The notes beneath the pieces are model-generated. The model was not told the origin of the DNA and did not search any database. It saw only the letters and a list, made by a program, of their open reading frames with translations. This document shows positions 1 through 9,569 of a DNA stretch of 64,000 nt, piece by piece. Source of the stretch: Ectopseudomonas composti. Its GTDB lineage: Bacteria > Pseudomonadota > Gammaproteobacteria > Pseudomonadales > Pseudomonadaceae. How positions within the stretch are numbered: position 1 is the stretch's first letter; the number at the start of each line of letters is the position of its first letter. The stretch spans positions 107,318 through 171,317 of the forward strand of contig NZ_LSSW01000025.1 of the NCBI RefSeq assembly GCF_001567565.1, in the 5' to 3' direction. The position numbers and the translations under genes are program-made.

Positions 1-171
1 GGTATCCTGAAGATGGCCGAGCATATCTGCGAGACCCATCGCGTACTGGGTGGCCAGGCTGTCGACATGGAATGGCAGTACATTTCGCAGTCGATCCTGG
101 AGTATGTGGGGCTGTCGGAGTACGACTTCGAGAACCTGCGTGAGAGCATCCGCGACCTGGCCGTGCTCTGA
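1..171 (+). CDS. C-terminal end of a probable HDOD-domain protein (cut by window edge)
   Basis: Frame 1 is open from the first base to a TGA at 169-171 and gives 56 residues with normal coding character, starting GILKMAEHICETH and ending IRDLAVL. The start lies outside the window. The helical, Trp- and Tyr-containing tail looks like the end of an HDOD (metal-dependent-phosphohydrolase-like) signalling protein; such genes can lie near mutM in pseudomonads. No catalytic or metal-binding motif is visible in this fragment, so the family is an inference. It reads in the same direction as mutM, 106 bp upstream of it. Confidence 0.5.
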   Translation, partial: GILKMAEHICETHRVLGGQAVDMEWQYISQSILEYVGLSEYDFENLRESIRDLAVL

Positions 172-277
172 GTCTTCGCTCGCTGCGCCGCTGGGCGAAG
201 GTGCAGGCGGCGCGCTCTACCGCTTTGCGGGCCGCTCCTGCTAAGGTGGCGCACCGCCGTTCTGCTGCCGTGTAGCC

Positions 278-1090
278 ATGCCTGAATTACCTGAAGTCGA
301 AACTACCCGCCGTGGTATCGCCCCCTACCTTGAAGGTCAGCGCGTCAGCCGCGTGATCGTGCGTGAGCGCCGTCTGCGCTGGCCGATTCCTGAGGACCTG
401 GACGTGCGTCTGTCCGGCCAGCGTATCGAGTGCGTCGAGCGCCGCGCCAAGTACCTGCTGATCAAGGCCGAAGTCGGCAGCCTGATCGGTCACCTGGGCA
501 TGTCCGGCAGCCTGCGCCTGGTCGAATGCGGTCTGCCAGCGGCCAAGCACGAGCACGTGGATATCGAACTGGAGTCGGGCCTCGCCTTGCGCTACACCGA
601 CCCCCGCCGCTTCGGCGCGCTGCTGTGGAGCGAAGATCCGCTGCGCCACGAGCTGCTCAGCAAGCTCGGCCCGGAGCCACTGGGCGGGCTGTTCGATGGC
701 GAGCGGCTGTTTCAGATGTCGCGTGGGCGCAGCATGGCGGTCAAGCCCTTCATCATGGATAACGCCGTGGTGGTGGGTGTCGGCAATATTTACGCCACCG
801 AAGCGCTGTTCGCCGCGGGTATCGATCCGCGTCGCGAGGCTGGTGCCATCTCGCGGGCGCGCTACCTGCGCCTGGCCGAGGAGATCAAACGCATCCTCGC
901 CCATGCCATCGAACGTGGCGGCACAACGCTGCGCGACTTCGTCGGTGGCGATGGCCAACCCGGTTACTTCCAGCAGGAGCTGTTCGCCTATGGGCGTGGC
1001 GGCGAATTCTGCAAGGTCTGTGGCAGCACCTTGCGCGAGGTCAAACTGGGCCAGCGCGCGAGTGTGTATTGTCCCAAGTGCCAGCGTTGA
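278..1090 (+). CDS. mutM: Formamidopyrimidine-DNA glycosylase MutM (Fpg)
   Basis: Bifunctional base-excision repair enzyme that removes 8-oxoguanine and formamidopyrimidines and nicks the abasic site. The 270-residue protein begins MPELPEVE; after loss of Met the Pro is the catalytic nucleophile and the next Glu is essential. Asn and Gly of the segment [13 protein letters not shown] fit the helix-two-turn-helix region. A C-terminal zinc finger has cysteines at 245, 248, 265 and 268. Length and both ends match the family, so the ATG at 278 is secure. It stands as its own unit ahead of an acyltransferase 45 bp downstream. Confidence 0.97.
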   Translation: MPELPEVETTRRGIAPYLEGQRVSRVIVRERRLRWPIPEDLDVRLSGQRIECVERRAKYLLIKAEVGSLIGHLGMSGSLRLVECGLPAAKHEHVDIELESGLALRYTDPRRFGALLWSEDPLRHELLSKLGPEPLGGLFDGERLFQMSRGRSMAVKPFIMDNAVVVGVGNIYATEALFAAGIDPRREAGAISRARYLRLAEEIKRILAHAIERGGTTLRDFVGGDGQPGYFQQELFAYGRGGEFCKVCGSTLREVKLGQRASVYCPKCQR

Positions 1091-1135
1091 GCAAGACCAC
1101 ACTTCCAAAATAATAAGAAACACCGAGGTTGATCG

Positions 1136-1714
1136 ATGTCCGGTAACTACCTGCCGCGCAACCCGGCCGCCGAGTGGCTGGGGCGCAGCGTGCTGAAACT
1201 GATGGGTTGGCGGATCGAGGGAGAGCTGCCGAAGCTCGACAAGTTCGTCGCCATCGGCGCCCACCACACCTCCAACTGGGATTTCGTGATCTTTATCGCG
1301 CTGAAGTTCGTGCTGCGCCTGAATGCCCGCTGGTTCGGCAAACACAGCATCTTCCGCTGGCCCTTCGCTGCGTTGATGCGCAGCTGGGGTGGCATCGCGA
1401 TTCGCCGTGATCGCCAACTCAATACCGTTGAACAGGCCATTGATGCCTTTCGCGAGCATGACCAATTCATCCTGGTGCTCTCGCCCGAAGGCACCCGCAA
1501 GAAGGTCGAACGCTGGAAGATGGGCTTCTACCATATCGCCCTCGGTGCAGGCGTGCCCATCGTGCTCGGGGCGCTGGATTACCAGAACCGCCGCGTGGTC
1601 ATCGGCCCTACCTTCGAGCCTACGGGTGACGAAAAGGCCGATCTGGCCGCGATGCTGGCGTTCTTCCGGCCTTATGTACCGAAAAAGCCGGAATATGCCT
1701 TTCACGGCGATTGA
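1136..1714 (+). CDS. Lysophospholipid / 1-acylglycerol-3-phosphate acyltransferase family protein
   Basis: 192-residue PlsC-like acyltransferase. The catalytic HX4D motif is His44-Thr-Ser-Asn-Trp-Asp49, and the substrate-binding EGTR motif is at 118-121. Members transfer an acyl group to lysophosphatidate or a related lysolipid at the inner membrane. This short form without long membrane segments resembles the small LPLAT proteins found beside mutM in pseudomonads rather than full-length PlsC, so the true acceptor is unknown. It follows mutM on the same strand and may be cotranscribed. The start ATG follows a weak GAGGTTGATCG leader. Confidence 0.85.
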   Translation: MSGNYLPRNPAAEWLGRSVLKLMGWRIEGELPKLDKFVAIGAHHTSNWDFVIFIALKFVLRLNARWFGKHSIFRWPFAALMRSWGGIAIRRDRQLNTVEQAIDAFREHDQFILVLSPEGTRKKVERWKMGFYHIALGAGVPIVLGALDYQNRRVVIGPTFEPTGDEKADLAAMLAFFRPYVPKKPEYAFHGD

Positions 1715-1725
1715 CGTCCGTCACG

Positions 1726-1753
1726 CTGACAATTACCAATGCGCTGTTATAGT
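1726..1753 (+). promoter_or_regulatory. Candidate sigma-70 promoter for the small secreted protein
   Basis: CTGACA (1726-1731) and TATAGT (1748-1753) are separated by 16 bp, close to the sigma-70 consensus. They lie 38 bp before the ATG at 1791. Seen in the sequence; activity is inferred. Confidence 0.5.
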
Positions 1754-1790
1754 TACTGGCACTTTCCCGAATAATCTGAAGGATCGATCC

Positions 1791-2129
1791 ATGAAAGCGT
1801 TCCGCACTTCCGCTGCTGTCCTGGCGCTGACCTCTGGCCTGCTGGCGCTCTCGGCGCAAGCAGAAGTGGTTCAGCAGAATGCCAGCGGCGATCCGCTCTA
1901 CACTGTCGAGGCCCCCAAGGGCTATGCCATGATCGGCGACCTGGTCATCGCCCGCCCGCTGCTGATCGGGGCCACGGCGATCGGCGCTGCAGCCTTCGTC
2001 GTCAGCCTGCCGTTCACTGCACTGGGCGGTAATGTTGGTGAAGCTGCTCAGTCTCTGGTGGTCGAACCAGGTAAAGAAGCCTTCGTGCGTTGCCTGGGCT
2101 GCACCAGCAGCGGCTACAAGCGAGACTGA
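1791..2129 (+). CDS. Small exported hypothetical protein
   Basis: 112 residues. The ATG at 1791 follows GAAGGATCGATCC (Shine-Dalgarno AAGGA); longer in-frame extension upstream runs into the acyltransferase gene and is not believable. Residues 1-24 form a Sec signal peptide ending ALSAQA-E. A hydrophobic stretch, about residues 48-80, is rich in Ala and Gly and could be membrane-embedded. Two cysteines occur near the end (RCLGCTSS). Proteins of this kind are often auto-named multidrug transporter, but it is too small and I see no transporter motif. A strong terminator follows directly, so it is probably monocistronic. Confidence 0.75.
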   Translation: MKAFRTSAAVLALTSGLLALSAQAEVVQQNASGDPLYTVEAPKGYAMIGDLVIARPLLIGATAIGAAAFVVSLPFTALGGNVGEAAQSLVVEPGKEAFVRCLGCTSSGYKRD

Positions 2130-2147
2130 TCCGCTACACCGCTTGAG

Positions 2148-2190
2148 ACGGCCTCTCGCCTCCCTTTGGAGGCGAGAGGCCGTTTGCGTT
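2148..2190 (+). terminator. Strong rho-independent terminator
   Basis: A perfect 16-bp stem, ACGGCCTCTCGCCTCC (2148-2163) with its complement (2168-2183), and a CTTT loop, followed by TTGCGTTT. It lies 19 bp after the stop of the small exported protein and just before the transporter gene. Confidence 0.85.
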
Positions 2191-2215
2191 TGAACGCCGA
2201 GAAAAGGAAGAACCG

Positions 2216-4057
2216 GTGGTAATGAAGTACCTGCGCTGGGTGATGTTGTTGCTGGTGGTGTCGGGGCTGATCGCCTCGTTCTGGTTCAGCCAGGGCTGGC
2301 TGCAACTGTGCGCCGGTCTGGCGATATTCCTGTTCGGCATGCAGTGCCTGGAAGAAGGCCTGCGCCAGTTGGCGGGCAGCAAGCTGGAACAGATACTCGG
2401 GCGTAGCACGTCCACGCCCGTCAAGAGCCTGTTGTTCGGCGTGGGTGGCACCCTGTTGCTGCAGTCCAGCACCCTGGTTTCCCTGCTGACCATCGCCTTC
2501 ATCAGCACCGGGTTGATTCAACTGGCCGGCGGTATCGCCATTTTGTTCGGCGCCAACCTGGGCGCCACCAGCGGCATCTGGTTGCTGGCGCTGGCTGGGC
2601 AGAACCTCAGCCTCAGCCCCCTGGCTCTGCCACTGCTGGTGCTCGGTGTGCTGGCCGGCTTCTTCGGGCCCAGGAGCAAGGCAGCCGGGCGCATCGTGCT
2701 GGGCATCGCGTTCATCTTTCTCGGCATCGACCAGATCAAGGAAGGCTTCGCCAGCTTCGGTGATGGCCTGGACATGACGGGCCTGCAGGAAGGCGGGCTA
2801 CGCGGGGCACTGCTGTTCACCGCTATCGGTATGGCCATCACCGTCGTGCTGCAGTCGAGCCATGCCACGCTGATGCTGACCCTGGCGGCATTGGCCAGTG
2901 GTCAGCTGGAACTGGGGCAAAGCCTGGCCATCGCCATCGGCTCGAACGTCGGCAGCAGCGTGACCACCGCCTTCGTCGGCTCGCTGGGCGGCAACCGCAG
3001 CGGTCAGCGTCTGGCACTGGCCCATGTGCTGTTCAACATCACCACCGGCGTTATCGCGTTCTGCCTGCTCGGCCCGCTGACCTGGCTGGTGCATGTCTTG
3101 GCCGAACCCATGGGGCTTGGCGAGAACAGCCTGATTCAGCTGGCGATGTTCCACACGTTGTTCAACGCCATGGGCGTGGCGCTGTTCTGGCCGCTGCAGG
3201 CGCGTCTGGCGCAGTACCTGATCCGCTGGCTGCCGGAGCGAGTCGAGCCGCAGGTATTGATCACCGAACTGGTGGCCGAGCAGGTGCCCGAGCCCGAGCG
3301 CACCCGTGCTCGTTACCTGAACGAGCGCTGCCTGGATTCGGTCGAAGCGGCGTCCGGCGCGGTGGTGCAGGAGCTGGGCCACCTCGGGCGCCTGAGCCTG
3401 GAGGTGATCTGCCATGCCTTGTATCTGCCGGTTGATCAACTGGCGCAGGCCAAGGCCGACGAGCAGTTGCTGCAGGCCAGGCCGGTGCGCGACGGGGTCG
3501 ACGCCAATGATCTCTATCAGCGCCATATCAAGGGCGTGTATGGCGATCTGCTGAGCTTCATGGGGCGTATGGAGTTGCCCATGGACGAAGCACACCAGCA
3601 GTTCTGGAACACTTGCCAACTGGCGGCGCTGCAACTGGTGGATGCGGTCAAGGATGCCAAGCACCTGCAGAAGAACCTCGGCCATTATCTGGAGCAGCCG
3701 CCTTCGGGCGTACGCACCTGTTATGTCGAGTTGCGTCGCCATCTGCTGCTGACCTTGCACGAGTTGCGCGAACTGGCCCGCAGCGAGCTGGAAGAGGAGG
3801 CCTGGCGCTCACGCCTGGCCTGGCTGGACGACCAGGCCGCGGAGTTCGACGCTCAGTTCCGCCAGCGGCTGTTCAGCGAGGTGCGCTACGGTCATCTCGA
3901 TGGCTTGCAGGCCAGCTCGCTGATGAACGACCTGGGTTACGTCAGCCGTATCTTCCAGAGCCTGCGCAACGTGCTGATGCTGGGCGACGAGCAGGTGCCG
4001 TTCCGTGAGCTGCGCCGCTTCGGGCATGAGCAGGAGAGCCTGATCGAGACTCCGTAG
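2216..4057 (+). CDS. Na/Pi cotransporter family protein (NptA/PhoU-like)
   Basis: 613-residue inner-membrane protein. The N-terminal half has about eight to nine hydrophobic segments and two inverted Na/Pi repeats, each with the signature QSS (LLQSSTLVSLL near 84 and VLQSSHATLM near 214). The C-terminal part (about 360-613) is soluble, helical and PhoU-like. The family moves phosphate with sodium, or tunes phosphate or other anion uptake. A GTG at 2216 with GGAAG five bases upstream or an ATG at 2222 could start it; both give the same protein apart from two residues. Transport direction and substrate cannot be read from the sequence. Confidence 0.88.
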   Translation: MVMKYLRWVMLLLVVSGLIASFWFSQGWLQLCAGLAIFLFGMQCLEEGLRQLAGSKLEQILGRSTSTPVKSLLFGVGGTLLLQSSTLVSLLTIAFISTGLIQLAGGIAILFGANLGATSGIWLLALAGQNLSLSPLALPLLVLGVLAGFFGPRSKAAGRIVLGIAFIFLGIDQIKEGFASFGDGLDMTGLQEGGLRGALLFTAIGMAITVVLQSSHATLMLTLAALASGQLELGQSLAIAIGSNVGSSVTTAFVGSLGGNRSGQRLALAHVLFNITTGVIAFCLLGPLTWLVHVLAEPMGLGENSLIQLAMFHTLFNAMGVALFWPLQARLAQYLIRWLPERVEPQVLITELVAEQVPEPERTRARYLNERCLDSVEAASGAVVQELGHLGRLSLEVICHALYLPVDQLAQAKADEQLLQARPVRDGVDANDLYQRHIKGVYGDLLSFMGRMELPMDEAHQQFWNTCQLAALQLVDAVKDAKHLQKNLGHYLEQPPSGVRTCYVELRRHLLLTLHELRELARSELEEEAWRSRLAWLDDQAAEFDAQFRQRLFSEVRYGHLDGLQASSLMNDLGYVSRIFQSLRNVLMLGDEQVPFRELRRFGHEQESLIETP

Positions 4058-4112
4058 CCTGGATGAGGTTCGGGGCTGCGCACAAGGGCGTCCCGGGCTG
4101 CATCCGGGCTAC
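4054..4112. repeat. Interrupted inverted repeat (GTAGCCTGGATG ... CATCCGGGCTAC)
   Basis: Twelve-base arms, GTAGCCTGGATG and CATCCGGGCTAC, with one mismatch, flank a GC-rich core that itself holds CCCGGG. It overlaps the stop of the transporter gene and fills the gap to the convergent ggt gene, so it may end transcripts from both sides. A related copy with CCCGGATGCAATCCGGG lies at about 54957-55010. Confidence 0.6.
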
Positions 4113-4116
4113 GGTT

Positions 4117-5790
4117 CTACTGCTTGCCGGGCACTACCAGCGGCTGCCCGATACCACGCGGGTCGCTCGCTGCCTGCACCTCGCCGCTGGCCTTGTTCCA
4201 GAACAGCACCTGCTGATTGCCGTACTGCCGATCCAGGCGCTTGAGGCTGTAGCCGCGTGCTTGCAGCTCGGCGACCTGCTCGTCGCTGAAGGTATCCGGC
4301 TCATGCTCGATCACATCGGGCAGGAACTGGTGGTGATAGCGTGCCACGGCCGGCCAGCTTTCGATGGGTTGGCCGTCGAGGTATTGCAGCATCGCCAGCA
4401 GCACCATGCTGGGAATGCGGCTGCCGCCTGGCGTGCCGAAGGCGGCGAACTCGTCGGTGTTTTCGAGAAAACTCGGGCTCATCGATGACAGAGGCCGCTT
4501 GCCACCGGCGATGAGGTTGGCCTGGCTGCCCACCAGACCGTAGGCGTTGGAGCCATCGACTGCGGCGGCGAAGTCGTCCATCTCATCGTTGAGCAGCACG
4601 CCGGTACCGGGCACGGTGAAAGCGGCGCCGAACGGCAGATTGATCGACAGGGTGGCGGCCACCGCATTGCCGTCGGCATCGAGTACCGCGAAGTGGGTAG
4701 TGTTGTCACCTTCATGCCAGGTGCCGGCCGGTGGCAGGCTGTCGCTGGGCGTGGCCTGTTCGGGGTCTATGCTGCCCGCGAGCACGGCCAGGTGGCCTGG
4801 CGAGAGCATTTCCTGCAGTGGGTTCTTGACGAAGTCCGGGTCACCCAGCAACTCGCGGTCGCGGTAGGCGCGGCGCAGGGCCTCGACCACGTAATGCACG
4901 CGTTGTACGGGTTCGGCATCACGCCAGGGAAATTGTTCGAGAATGCCCAGGCTTTGCGCCAGAGCCACGCCACCGGCCGAGGGGGGTGGGGCGCTGATCA
5001 GCTCATGGCCATCGTCCAGGGTGACGCGCAAGGGCGCGCGGCGAACCACCTGGTAGCCGCGCATATCATCCATTGTCCAGATACCCCCGGCGCGGCGTAC
5101 GCCTTCGACCAGGTGTTCGGCCAGGGCGCCGTCGTAAAAACCGGGACGGCCCTTCTGCGCCAGGGTCTGCAGGGTGGCGGCCAGTTCCGGCTGGCGCAGC
5201 AGGTAGCCCTCGGCAGGGACTTCCCCCTGATTGAGGAACAGTCGTGCGCTCTCTGGATCATCGCGCAATGCGGCCAGGCGCCAGGTGGCGCGCTCGCGGT
5301 AGACGCGATCGATGGCAAAGCCGTCGCGAGCCAGGGCGATGGCAGGGGCCAGGCTGGTCTTCAGTGGCAGACGACCATGCTTTTCGGCCAGTTCCACCAG
5401 GGCCGCCGGCAGACCGGGAATGGCGGCGGCGAGGGCGCCATTGAGGGACAGTTCGCGCTGTATCTGGCCGTCTTTGGCGTAGAGGTCGGCCTTGGCTTCC
5501 AGTGGCGCGCGCTCGCGGGCATCGAGAAAGTCATAGGTTGGCGTTTCGCCGGCGTTGCGCAGCAGGAAGAAACCGCCGCCGCCCAGGCCAGAACCATAGG
5601 GCTCGACCACGGCCAGCGCTGCGCTGGCAGCCACGGCGGCGTCGAACGCGTTGCCGCCGGCATCGAGCATCTGCTGGGCAGCGGCGCTGGCAGCCGGGTG
5701 GGCGGTGGCGATGGCGGCTTGATGCGGTGTGGCCTGCGCCAGCAGGCTGGCGCCGAGCAGCAGGGTCGATAGCAGAAGTTTGCGCAGCAT
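4117..5790 (-). CDS. ggt: Gamma-glutamyltransferase (glutathione hydrolase) precursor
   Basis: 557-residue periplasmic N-terminal-nucleophile hydrolase. A Sec signal peptide covers residues 1-20 (ending AQA). The self-cleavage site and nucleophile is Thr364 in DNTTHFAVLDADGNAV, which makes the large subunit about 21-363 and the small one 364-557. The conserved segment with PLSSMSP (oxyanion region) and GTPGGSRIPSMV are both present. The enzyme removes or transfers the gamma-glutamyl group of glutathione and related peptides. The gene is convergent with the transporter gene and ends just beyond the inverted repeat. It stands alone, with the ferredoxin gene 78 bp upstream on the same strand. 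Confidence 0.95.
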   Translation of the reverse strand: MLRKLLLSTLLLGASLLAQATPHQAAIATAHPAASAAAQQMLDAGGNAFDAAVAASAALAVVEPYGSGLGGGGFFLLRNAGETPTYDFLDARERAPLEAKADLYAKDGQIQRELSLNGALAAAIPGLPAALVELAEKHGRLPLKTSLAPAIALARDGFAIDRVYRERATWRLAALRDDPESARLFLNQGEVPAEGYLLRQPELAATLQTLAQKGRPGFYDGALAEHLVEGVRRAGGIWTMDDMRGYQVVRRAPLRVTLDDGHELISAPPPSAGGVALAQSLGILEQFPWRDAEPVQRVHYVVEALRRAYRDRELLGDPDFVKNPLQEMLSPGHLAVLAGSIDPEQATPSDSLPPAGTWHEGDNTTHFAVLDADGNAVAATLSINLPFGAAFTVPGTGVLLNDEMDDFAAAVDGSNAYGLVGSQANLIAGGKRPLSSMSPSFLENTDEFAAFGTPGGSRIPSMVLLAMLQYLDGQPIESWPAVARYHHQFLPDVIEHEPDTFSDEQVAELQARGYSLKRLDRQYGNQQVLFWNKASGEVQAASDPRGIGQPLVVPGKQ

Positions 5791-5868
5791 GCGATCTACC
5801 TAGATGGGTTGAGGAAGTCGCAGCTTAGCAGCCTTGCCCAGGCGCGTGCGCCTGGTTGGCCGGGAGTC

Positions 5869-6262
<394 letters not shown>

Positions 6263-6277
6263 CACGGCGTTCTGTCT

Positions 6278-7209
<932 letters not shown>

Positions 7210-7210
7210 C

Positions 7211-8803
7211 TCAGGCCTTCAGGCGTTCGGCCAGCAAGGTGGCGAGTTTCGCGGTCAGCCCGTAGATCGACAGCTGCGGGTTGGCGCCGATACTGGTGGG
7301 GAACAGCGAGCCATCGTGGATCGACAGGTTGGCCAGCTGATGGTGACGACCGAGGCTGTCGACCACGGCTTGCTGCGGATCTTCGCCCATGGCGCAGCCG
7401 CCCATGACGTGAGCGCTGCCCAGGCGGGTACGGTAGAGCGCGAGGTCGAGGTGCTCGATCAGGTCCTTGGCCTGCTTCCATGTCTTCACGTAACCGGCGT
7501 CGGCATGCATCGGCATCACCGCCTTGGCCCCGGCGGCAAACTGCACTTCGGCCATGGTCAGGAAAGCGCGGCGCACGCCGTCCCAGGTGTAGTCGGTCAT
7601 CTGGTAGTCGAGTACCGGGCTGCCGTCGTCGCGCAGTTCCACGCGGCCTTCGGCGCTGTCGGGGTGGAAACCGTCGCGCAGCAGGGCAAGCATCACGTTG
7701 GTGTGCGGCAGTTGCTCCATGCGCAGGGCGTTCTCGCGACCGAACTCGCCAAGCAGGGTGGCAGTCAGCGCCGGCTGCAGCGGCGGCACTTCCAGTTTGT
7801 AGGACAGGCGTCCGCTGGTGCCGTCATCCCATTGGAAATGATCGGAATAGAGCGACTGCGGTGCGCCATAGAAAGGGTTGATGACCTGCTCGAACTGCGC
7901 CGCGGAGAAGTTCACCAGGTGCAGGTAGGTGCGCCGGCCGATGCGTTTGTGCGGGTCAGGCACTGCGGAGCGCAATAGCAGGCCGGGCGTATTGATGCCG
8001 CCGCCGGCCAACACGTAATGCCGCGCCTTGACCCGAATGCGTTTGCCGGTGGGCGCGACGCAGCGTTCGTCCATGCCCAGGCAGTCGATGCCGACCACCT
8101 TGTCGCCTTCGATCACCAGCTTGTCGGCGCGCGCCAGGTAGAGCAGCTCGCCGCCTGCATCCAGGGTGGCGGGGATGGTGGTGACCAGCATCGATTGCTT
8201 GGCGTTGGTCGGGCAGCCCATGCCGCAGTAACCCAGATTCCAGCAGCCACGCACGTTGCGCGGGATCACCGCCCAGTGATAGCCGAGCTTGTCGCAACCG
8301 CTGCGGATCACCTCGTTGTTGGCGTTCGGCGGCACGACCCAGGGGGCGACGCCCAGGCGCTGTTCCATTTTCTCGAACCAGGGCGCCATGGAGGCGACAT
8401 CATGACCCTTCACGGCGTGGGCTTCGGCCCAGTACGCCAGTGTCTGCGGTGGCGTGCGGAAGCTGCTGGTCCAGTTGACCAGCGTGGTGCCGCCGACGGC
8501 GCGTCCCTGCAGGATGGTGATGGCGCCATCCTTGCTCATGCGGCCGATGCCTTCCTGATAGAGGTTCGGGTAGGCCTCGGCCTCCTGCATCTTGAAGTCG
8601 TCGCTGGTCTTCAGCGGGCCTTCCTCGATCAGCAGCACCTTGTAGCCGGCGGCGCTGAGGATTTCCGCCGTGGTACCTCCGCCGGCACCGCTGCCGACGA
8701 TGGCAACGTCGGCCTCCAGGGTCAGGTCGTTTTCCAGGCGCGAACCGTCGTATGTCTTCCAACCTTTCGCCAGGCCTTGCTTGAACAAATCGGGTACAGG
8801 CAT
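7211..8803 (-). CDS. laoA: GMC-family long-chain alcohol dehydrogenase (LaoA-like)
   Basis: 530-residue FAD oxidoreductase. The dinucleotide-binding motif GSGAGG is at 37-42, preceded by ADVAIV. A Cys-rich stretch GYCGMGCPTNAK lies mid-protein, and the C-terminal GMC signatures GSAHVMGG and GANPQLSIYGL supply the active-site His and Asn. The ATG at 8803 follows AGAAGGTGAA; the upstream extension would run through REP repeats. Gene order (GMC oxidoreductase, Tat protein, aldehyde dehydrogenase, divergent TetR) matches the P. aeruginosa laoABCR system for long-chain alcohols. Substrate here is inferred from that match. Confidence 0.85.
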   Translation of the reverse strand: MPVPDLFKQGLAKGWKTYDGSRLENDLTLEADVAIVGSGAGGGTTAEILSAAGYKVLLIEEGPLKTSDDFKMQEAEAYPNLYQEGIGRMSKDGAITILQGRAVGGTTLVNWTSSFRTPPQTLAYWAEAHAVKGHDVASMAPWFEKMEQRLGVAPWVVPPNANNEVIRSGCDKLGYHWAVIPRNVRGCWNLGYCGMGCPTNAKQSMLVTTIPATLDAGGELLYLARADKLVIEGDKVVGIDCLGMDERCVAPTGKRIRVKARHYVLAGGGINTPGLLLRSAVPDPHKRIGRRTYLHLVNFSAAQFEQVINPFYGAPQSLYSDHFQWDDGTSGRLSYKLEVPPLQPALTATLLGEFGRENALRMEQLPHTNVMLALLRDGFHPDSAEGRVELRDDGSPVLDYQMTDYTWDGVRRAFLTMAEVQFAAGAKAVMPMHADAGYVKTWKQAKDLIEHLDLALYRTRLGSAHVMGGCAMGEDPQQAVVDSLGRHHQLANLSIHDGSLFPTSIGANPQLSIYGLTAKLATLLAERLKA

Positions 8804-8869
8804 TTCACCTTCTCTTCTTGTCGTAGGGCCGTCTGTAGGGGCGAACTCACGAGCTGAGTGGCCGCTCTG

Positions 8870-8933
8870 ATCGCGGATAAATCCGCTCCTACACAAACAG
8901 CCCGCATCCCGTGGGAGCGGCTTCAGCCGCGAT
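8870..8933. repeat. Inverted pair of Pseudomonas REP elements
   Basis: GTAGGAGCGGATTTATCCGCGAT on the minus strand (8870-8892) faces GTGGGAGCGGCTTCAGCCGCGAT on the plus strand (8911-8933, differing mainly in the loop). It sits in the gap between laoB and laoA. Direct-orientation copies occur at 12068-12090 and 12144-12166. Confidence 0.85.
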
Positions 8934-8981
8934 GCTCTCTGCAGTCGGCAGGGTGGGCCGGGTGGCGGTCCGCTTCAGCCG

Positions 8982-9527
8982 TTATACGGTGGGCGGCCCC
9001 GGATAGCCGCAGTGCGCCCAGGACTCGGGGCGGCTGTACCAGGCCATCATCACCAGCTGCAGCAGTGAGGCATGGCCCATGCGCAGCAGGCTCAGGCTGC
9101 TGTTCTGCCAGCGCCTCAGAAAATGCCGCACGTCATCGGCGCTGGCGTTGTCCCAGCTGCCCCAGACCCCGGTCAGCGGGCCACGGGTGACGGGCAGGGC
9201 CAGTACGTCGAACAGTTGCACGGTGAGCTTGAGCATTTCCGGCGACAGGTGCGCCAGGCTGTTGTCGAGGCTCTTCAGCGTGCCGTCGACGGCCTGGGGC
9301 ATCTGCTCAGCGCTGACGGCGCCATCGAGCATCACCGGGATCAACGCACGCAGAAACGGCAGGTCGCTGCTGCGCAGGATCAGGTGGCCGCTGGCCGGCG
9401 TGCTGGCCGAGCAGCCACTGAGGGTGGCGGTCAGCCCGGCAGTGCCGAGCAGCGCCGTGCCCAGCAGGCCGGCCTTGAGCAGGCTGCGCCGCGACAGCTG
9501 CGGCGCGTGGAGGGTGGTGTCGTTCAT
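8982..9527 (-). CDS. laoB: Tat-exported small protein of the alcohol-oxidation operon (LaoB-like)
   Basis: 181 residues. The twin-arginine signal SRRSLLKAGLLGTALLG lies at about 12-28 and is followed by SGCSAS, which may be a lipobox. The ATG at 9527 follows GGTGATAACAACA and is preferred to an upstream in-frame ATC-ATG run. The remainder is helical and resembles the small subunits that accompany membrane GMC dehydrogenases (gluconate 2-dehydrogenase subunit 3-like), which suggests it carries or anchors LaoA. Its position between laoA and laoC supports this. The Tat signal is seen; the pairing with LaoA is inferred. Confidence 0.75.
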   Translation of the reverse strand: MNDTTLHAPQLSRRSLLKAGLLGTALLGTAGLTATLSGCSASTPASGHLILRSSDLPFLRALIPVMLDGAVSAEQMPQAVDGTLKSLDNSLAHLSPEMLKLTVQLFDVLALPVTRGPLTGVWGSWDNASADDVRHFLRRWQNSSLSLLRMGHASLLQLVMMAWYSRPESWAHCGYPGPPTV

Positions 9528-9569
9528 TGTTGTTATCACCAGGTGTAGAGCGGGCGTTGCCCGCGTTGA

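Noticed and set aside
287..1705. Minus-strand open frame of 472 codons opposite mutM and the acyltransferase gene
   Set aside because: Antisense of two clear genes.
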